Shown here in pieces: positions 56,191 to 64,000 of a stretch of DNA of 64,000 nt. The notes under the pieces are model-generated. The model was not told the origin of the DNA. It ran no database searches and saw nothing but the letters and a program-made list of their open reading frames with translations. Source of the stretch: Myoxocephalus aenaeus (Eukaryota; Chordata; Actinopteri; Perciformes; Cottidae); contig JBAMJR010000101.1 of NCBI GenBank assembly GCA_038501785.1, forward strand, positions 186,001 through 250,000, read 5' to 3'. Both the position numbers and the translations under genes were made by a program. Each line of letters opens with the position of its first letter. The stretch's first letter is position 1.

Positions 56191-57459
56191 AAAATCATGA
56201 CATCACTCTTTAATCAGTGTTTGGATAATTGAACGTGATGAGGGGAAAGATAATATAATGTGGGTGCAATCCAATGAAAATATATTTGATTTTTAAACAA
56301 ATGTTTTTTGCAGCTTTTAAATCATTTCCACCTTTACATTAATGACGTGTCCATTGTGCGTCTCGTGTGACGTGAAGGTCTCCTCTCTTTGCCCGAACTA
56401 GTTGACTTTACTAGAAATCCGCGTGGAAACCCGTTGCCTCAAACCATTTAAGTTTTTACACATGGAAGAACTAAACACGTTAAGTTAGAACCTTAAGACA
56501 TATTCAAGTCCACATTAGTAATCTGTACTCAAAATCATTAGTTCACTTTAATTATTTCTTTACTTTAGTCCAAGTTTAATGAAATACACATGTTAAGTTC
56601 AACATACACACACTTATATATAATGAAATCACTAATATAACATTATTTATTGCTACTTAAGATCATTAGTTTATTTAAGTAATGTCTGGATGTTGAAATG
56701 TAATGCATTGTTTCAAGAACATTGTACAGAAGGAAAGAAAATCAACAATAGATTTGAATGTTCCAATGAGATGTATGTATTCAAAACATTGCATTGTAAC
56801 GGTTTACATGTTTTACTGAAGTAATACAAAAACAACAAAAACAAAGAAATCTAACCTGTTGAGAAGGAATGCAGCGTTATGACTGTTCACATACAGGCAG
56901 GCATTTACATTCTCAGTGTCAACATGACTGCACAGAGGAAGGAACTGGGTTAAACACAAAGAAACAACAGAACACCAATCTGCAGAACATAATTCAAAAT
57001 ATATCGTAGTCGTTAAACATTCTTTTAACTACAAACAGTCTTTGGCGGGAAAAGGGGATTAAAACCAGAGCTACAATGCTAACAACATTACACGAGCACT
57101 GGAATGCACATGTTTCATCAGACAGGTAGAAAAAAGAGACACAGCATATTCACCCCTGGCTGCAGCTGCACCATGGACTGTACTTGACGTACATTATTTA
57201 CATTGCAAGCTGGTTCTTCGAGGTTTGTAACCTTGGTTTTAGTTCCCTGTGGCCCAACGTGAGAAGTACCTGCTGGATGAACTGGAATGTGAGCTTCATA
57301 GACGTGGGGTAGTTCAGATGCAGCGCGTATCAAGTCTTGATTGTTGTCCGTCACAACTTCTCCTTCAACGATGATTTCAACGAGACTGGACTGAGATGGA
57401 GGGAAGATGAGCGGACAGAACCTTCTTTCTCAACGAGGAGGATCCCGATCTCAAATGAG

Positions 57460-57464
<5 letters not shown>
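56191..57464. other. no gene seen
   Basis: No supported exon. The minus frame at 57118-57354 has no recognisable domain. Confidence 0.35.

Positions 57465-57511
<47 letters not shown>
57465..57511. repeat. (ATC)n microsatellite
   Basis: About 16 pure triplets. Confidence 0.95.
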
Positions 57512-57512
<1 letters not shown>

Positions 57513-57601
57513 TGAGTCCTTTAAAAATCATATTAAAAAAAACACAATTACATTTTCTCATCAAATAATTATCAATAATTTTAAGCAAGGAAAGCAGGCC
57601 C

Positions 57602-57624
57602 CACACACACACACACCTACACAC

Positions 57625-57660
<36 letters not shown>
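57602..57660. repeat. (CA)n microsatellite
   Basis: CA run with a few CTA interruptions. Confidence 0.9.
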
Positions 57661-57663
<3 letters not shown>

Positions 57664-58535
57664 GGGTACATGAAGGCACTCCAGGGGGTACGAGATTTAA
57701 AAAAATGTTTATTTAAAATGTTTTTAAAAAATCGATAATTTAAAAAATCCTTTAAAAATAGTTATTTAATAAATATTCAATCAAATATAAGTGTAAGTTC
57801 ATGAACTGAATTGTACATATTCTATATTATATCAGAAACTGATGGCACAGCGCTGTGTATTACATATTTCTTTCAACCCAAAATGCTTTGCTCTGGTCGG
57901 GGGACTCGACTAATAAATATATTTCACACATCACTGAAAAAAGGTTGAGAGCCACTGGTTTAGAGAACTTGCCTCACGTCGGGAAAACATGCAGAACAGC
58001 TGTGGGTCTTTAGAAAAATCATGCGATTAATTGATTAAATTTGTTTTATTTTATCTCTGTCTCAGTGTCTCTGTCACAGTATCTCTGTCTTAGTGTCTCA
58101 AGCCACTCCTCTTTTGTCCATGTTCTTGTTGCTGTTTTGCATTTGTCTGTCAGGACATTGTTAACGCACTGTTCTGCAGAGACACTGAGACAGAGACACT
58201 GAGACACTGAGACAGAGACTCTGAGACATTTGCATGAAAGACGAGGCCCATCTTCCCCAATCAACTGAGAGTATTTTTCCTGTATGTACAACTCATTTGA
58301 CTTGATGCAAATGTGTGTGTGTGCTCGGTGGTGTCGAGGTTTAGAAAAGTTCAGAGTTTCTTCGTGTGTATGTGGAGGACAACGTGAAGGAAACAAGTCT
58401 GTATTTCGTGTCTCTTAATGAAGAAATGAAGCTGCAACATAGTGAACTCTTCAGGGTCAAACCTCCGATGACCTCCTGCAGCGTGGAGAGACTTTTGGGA
58501 TTAAAACGCAGCGGATAATATATATATATATATCC
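57661..58535. other. no gene seen
   Basis: Short GAGACACTGAGACAGA tandem at about 58179-58230, otherwise unremarkable. Confidence 0.4.
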
Positions 58536-58690
58536 ATCCATCCATCCATTATCAGCCGCTTATCCGGGGTCGGGTCGCGGTGGCAGCGGGTTCAGCAGGC
58601 CGACCCAGGCTTCCCTCTCACCCGCAACACTTTCCAGCTCATCCTTGGGGATCGAGTATGTCCTGGGTCTTCCCCGGGGTCTCCTACCAG
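58536..58690. repeat. teleost interspersed repeat with (ATCC)n start
   Basis: CCATCCATCCATCCATTATC followed by GCCGCTTATCCGGGGTCGGG and a downstream CTTCCCCGGGGTCTCCTACC. I recognise this as a very common fish interspersed repeat; its class is uncertain. Confidence 0.6.
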
Positions 58691-58702
58691 TTATGGTACC
58701 AG

Positions 58703-58704
<2 letters not shown>

Positions 58705-58786
<82 letters not shown>

Positions 58787-58800
58787 GTATTTATATATAT
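58705..58800. repeat. (TA)n microsatellite
   Basis: About 96 bp, with GTATATATGTAT interruptions near the end. Confidence 0.95.
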
Positions 58801-58982
58801 CCTCAGCCGAAACATTAAATAAAAAGCTGCTACCATCACTGAGTATAGGCGTGATAAAACTGATTTATAGTCCACAAACTGAATGATAAGAATTGCAGTT
58901 TTGATATTGCGACTTTCCGTACGTTTGTCCGTCCCCGTCTGCCGTAGTCGGCCTTATCCTCCTAAACCGGAAGCCGGCAGGT

Positions 58983-58990
58983 CCTTTTCC
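58983..58990 (+). promoter_or_regulatory. 5'TOP-like pyrimidine tract of rps4x
   Basis: CCTTTTCC lies 22 bases before the start codon. Ribosomal protein mRNAs typically start with a C followed by pyrimidines, which couples translation to growth signalling. The start site itself is inferred. Confidence 0.5.
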
Positions 58991-59004
58991 GCGCAGACTC
59001 CAAC

Positions 59005-62854
<3,850 letters not shown>

Positions 62855-63161
62855 GTAGGACCCGCAAAACCATCCGGCAAGAAGCTGTCAAAAGCTACTC
62901 TGTTGGCAGATTTTCTTCTTTTCCGACGGTCCTTGAACTCACCGTGTGCAACAAACGCTTCCATCAGAACAAGCAGACAAAACAAAGCTTGAAATTTGGC
63001 CACAAATATATAATAATAACATTCTGATTGATTCATCTGAGACCAGCAGTCATGTGACTTTGACTGAGCTGTTGAGGAGAGAGGATGTGAATAGTTTAAT
63101 ATAAATATATTTATTAGACTTTTCACAGAATATATTCTTGTAACTTGAGACAGAAGTCAGA
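62855..63161 (+). other. rps4x intron 4, proximal part
   Basis: No exon seen. Confidence 0.5.
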
Positions 63162-63238
63162 CGGAGCGATGATGATACTTTTGGTTTTGATCAGCAATGA
63201 AACAAAACCAACCGACCTCTAAGAAGTTCTGAGCTCCG
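63162..63238 (+). ncRNA. C/D-box snoRNA in rps4x intron 4, paralogue of the intron 3 copy
   Basis: Terminal stem CGGAGC (63162-63167) with GCTCCG (63233-63238), box C ATGATGA (63169-63175), box D CTGA (63229-63232) and the identical 13-base 18S-complementary guide CCTCTAAGAAGTT (63216-63228). The central TTTTGGTTTTGATCAGCAAT is also shared with the intron 3 copy; surrounding intron sequence is not. The longer stem and canonical box C make this the stronger copy. Confidence 0.8.
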
Positions 63239-63272
63239 CCACCAGGAAACGGTTTCTTTCAATAACAATGCA

Positions 63273-63316
<44 letters not shown>
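63273..63316. repeat. (TG)n microsatellite
   Basis: About 22 units. Confidence 0.95.
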
Positions 63317-63317
<1 letters not shown>

Positions 63318-63365
63318 TGTATAGATGTGTGTGTAGATAGACAAACACAAAGCCCTGAAGCTGCT

Positions 63366-64000
63366 TCAGGTTTTTTCCCCTAACGCCCCTCTTCTTCCTC
63401 CGTCCCTAACGCTCTTCCTCGTCCGCTCCCTCCCGCCCCTCCTCCGGCTCCCCCTCTTCCTCTTACGCTCTTCCTCTTCCTCATCCCTAACGCTCCTCTT
63501 CCTCCTCCGGCTCCCCCTCTTCCTCTTACGCTCTTCCTCTTCCTCATCCCTAACGCTCCTCTTCCTCCTCCGGCTCCCCCTCTTCCTCTTACGCTCTTCC
63601 TCTTCCTCATCCCTAACGCTCCTCTTCCTCCTCCGGCTCCTCCTCTTCCTCTTACGCTCTTCCTCTTCCTCATCCCTAACGCTCCTCTTCCTCGTCCCTA
63701 ACGCTCCTCTTCCTCGTCCCTAACGCTCCTCTTCCTCGTCCCTAACGCTCCTCCTCTTCCTCGTCCCTAACGCTCCTCTTCCTCGTCCCTAACGCTCCTC
63801 CTCTTCCTCGTCCCTAACGCTCCTCCTCTTCCTCGTCCCTAACGCTCCTCCTCTTCCTCGTCCCTAACGCTCCTCCTCTTCCTCGTCCCTAACGCTCCTC
63901 CTCTTCCTCGTCCCTAACGCTCCTCCTCTTCCTCGTCCCTAACGCTCCTCCTCTTCCTCGTCCCTAACGCTCCTCCTCTTCCTCGTCCCTAACGCTCCTC
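63366..64000. repeat. pyrimidine-rich minisatellite in rps4x intron 4, running off the window
   Basis: 63468-63680 is built of about 63-bp units (CTTCCTCATCCCTAACGCTC then CTCCGGCTCC and CTCTTACG). From 63680 to the end it becomes 21-27-bp units CCCTAACGCTCCTCCTCTTC plus CTCGT. One strand is almost wholly pyrimidine. The minus frame RKRKSVRGRGG is an artefact. Confidence 0.9.

Noticed and set aside
57118..57354. Minus frame of 78 codons resembling part of a protein (VTNLEEPACNV..)
   Set aside because: No domain, no splice context and no second piece nearby.
63380..63673. Arg/Gly-rich protein on minus
   Set aside because: It is a translation of the pyrimidine minisatellite in an rps4x intron.
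63400..64000. Telomere-like CCCTAA repeats
   Set aside because: CCCTAAC occurs once per 21-27-bp unit, not as a 6-bp tandem; it is an interstitial minisatellite.

Overview
The window looks like a gene-poor, transposon-rich stretch of a spiny-rayed teleost fish genome. Genes are split by GT-AG introns. Dinucleotide and trinucleotide microsatellites are abundant. Fish-type hAT, Harbinger, L2, Gypsy and retroviral sequences dominate, and the host genes are immunoglobulin-superfamily receptors plus one housekeeping gene.

Layout. 1-13 kb holds two head-to-head copies (A on minus, B on plus) of a small single-V-domain membrane Ig gene. The first intron of B is split by a three-level nest: a hAT element (3698-11057) holding a Harbinger element (3701-9206) holding a retroviral insertion (4415-9003) whose two LTRs face each other. 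13-19.5 kb is repeats, including a hAT copy carrying two expanded minisatellites. 19.8-26.1 kb is a complete four-Ig-domain Fc-receptor-like gene with a transmembrane exon and an ITIM tail, followed by the orphan tail exons of a second such gene on the other strand. 28.2-29.1 kb is a 5'-truncated Ig copy (C). 29.2-37.1 kb is two more DNA transposons, one carrying a multi-exon element gene. 37.1-44.6 kb has an orphan TNF-receptor exon, a frameshifted V-domain exon cut by a Gypsy fragment, and an L2 LINE tail. 44.7-48.9 kb is Ig copy D, its 3' flank split by a hAT. 49-58.9 kb is minisatellites, another DNA transposon and a degraded fifth Ig remnant (E). 59.0 kb to the end is the 5' half of ribosomal protein S4 (rps4x), with two C/D-box snoRNAs in its introns.

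How it fits together. The Ig copies share exon structure, UTRs and, for B and D, a TATA-containing upstream exon, so they arose by segmental duplication and were then broken up by transposons. The Fc-receptor-like protein should be an inhibitory surface receptor. The small Ig proteins have short basic tails without signalling motifs. Most remaining sequence is mobile elements, many with exact target-site duplications that give a relative order of events.
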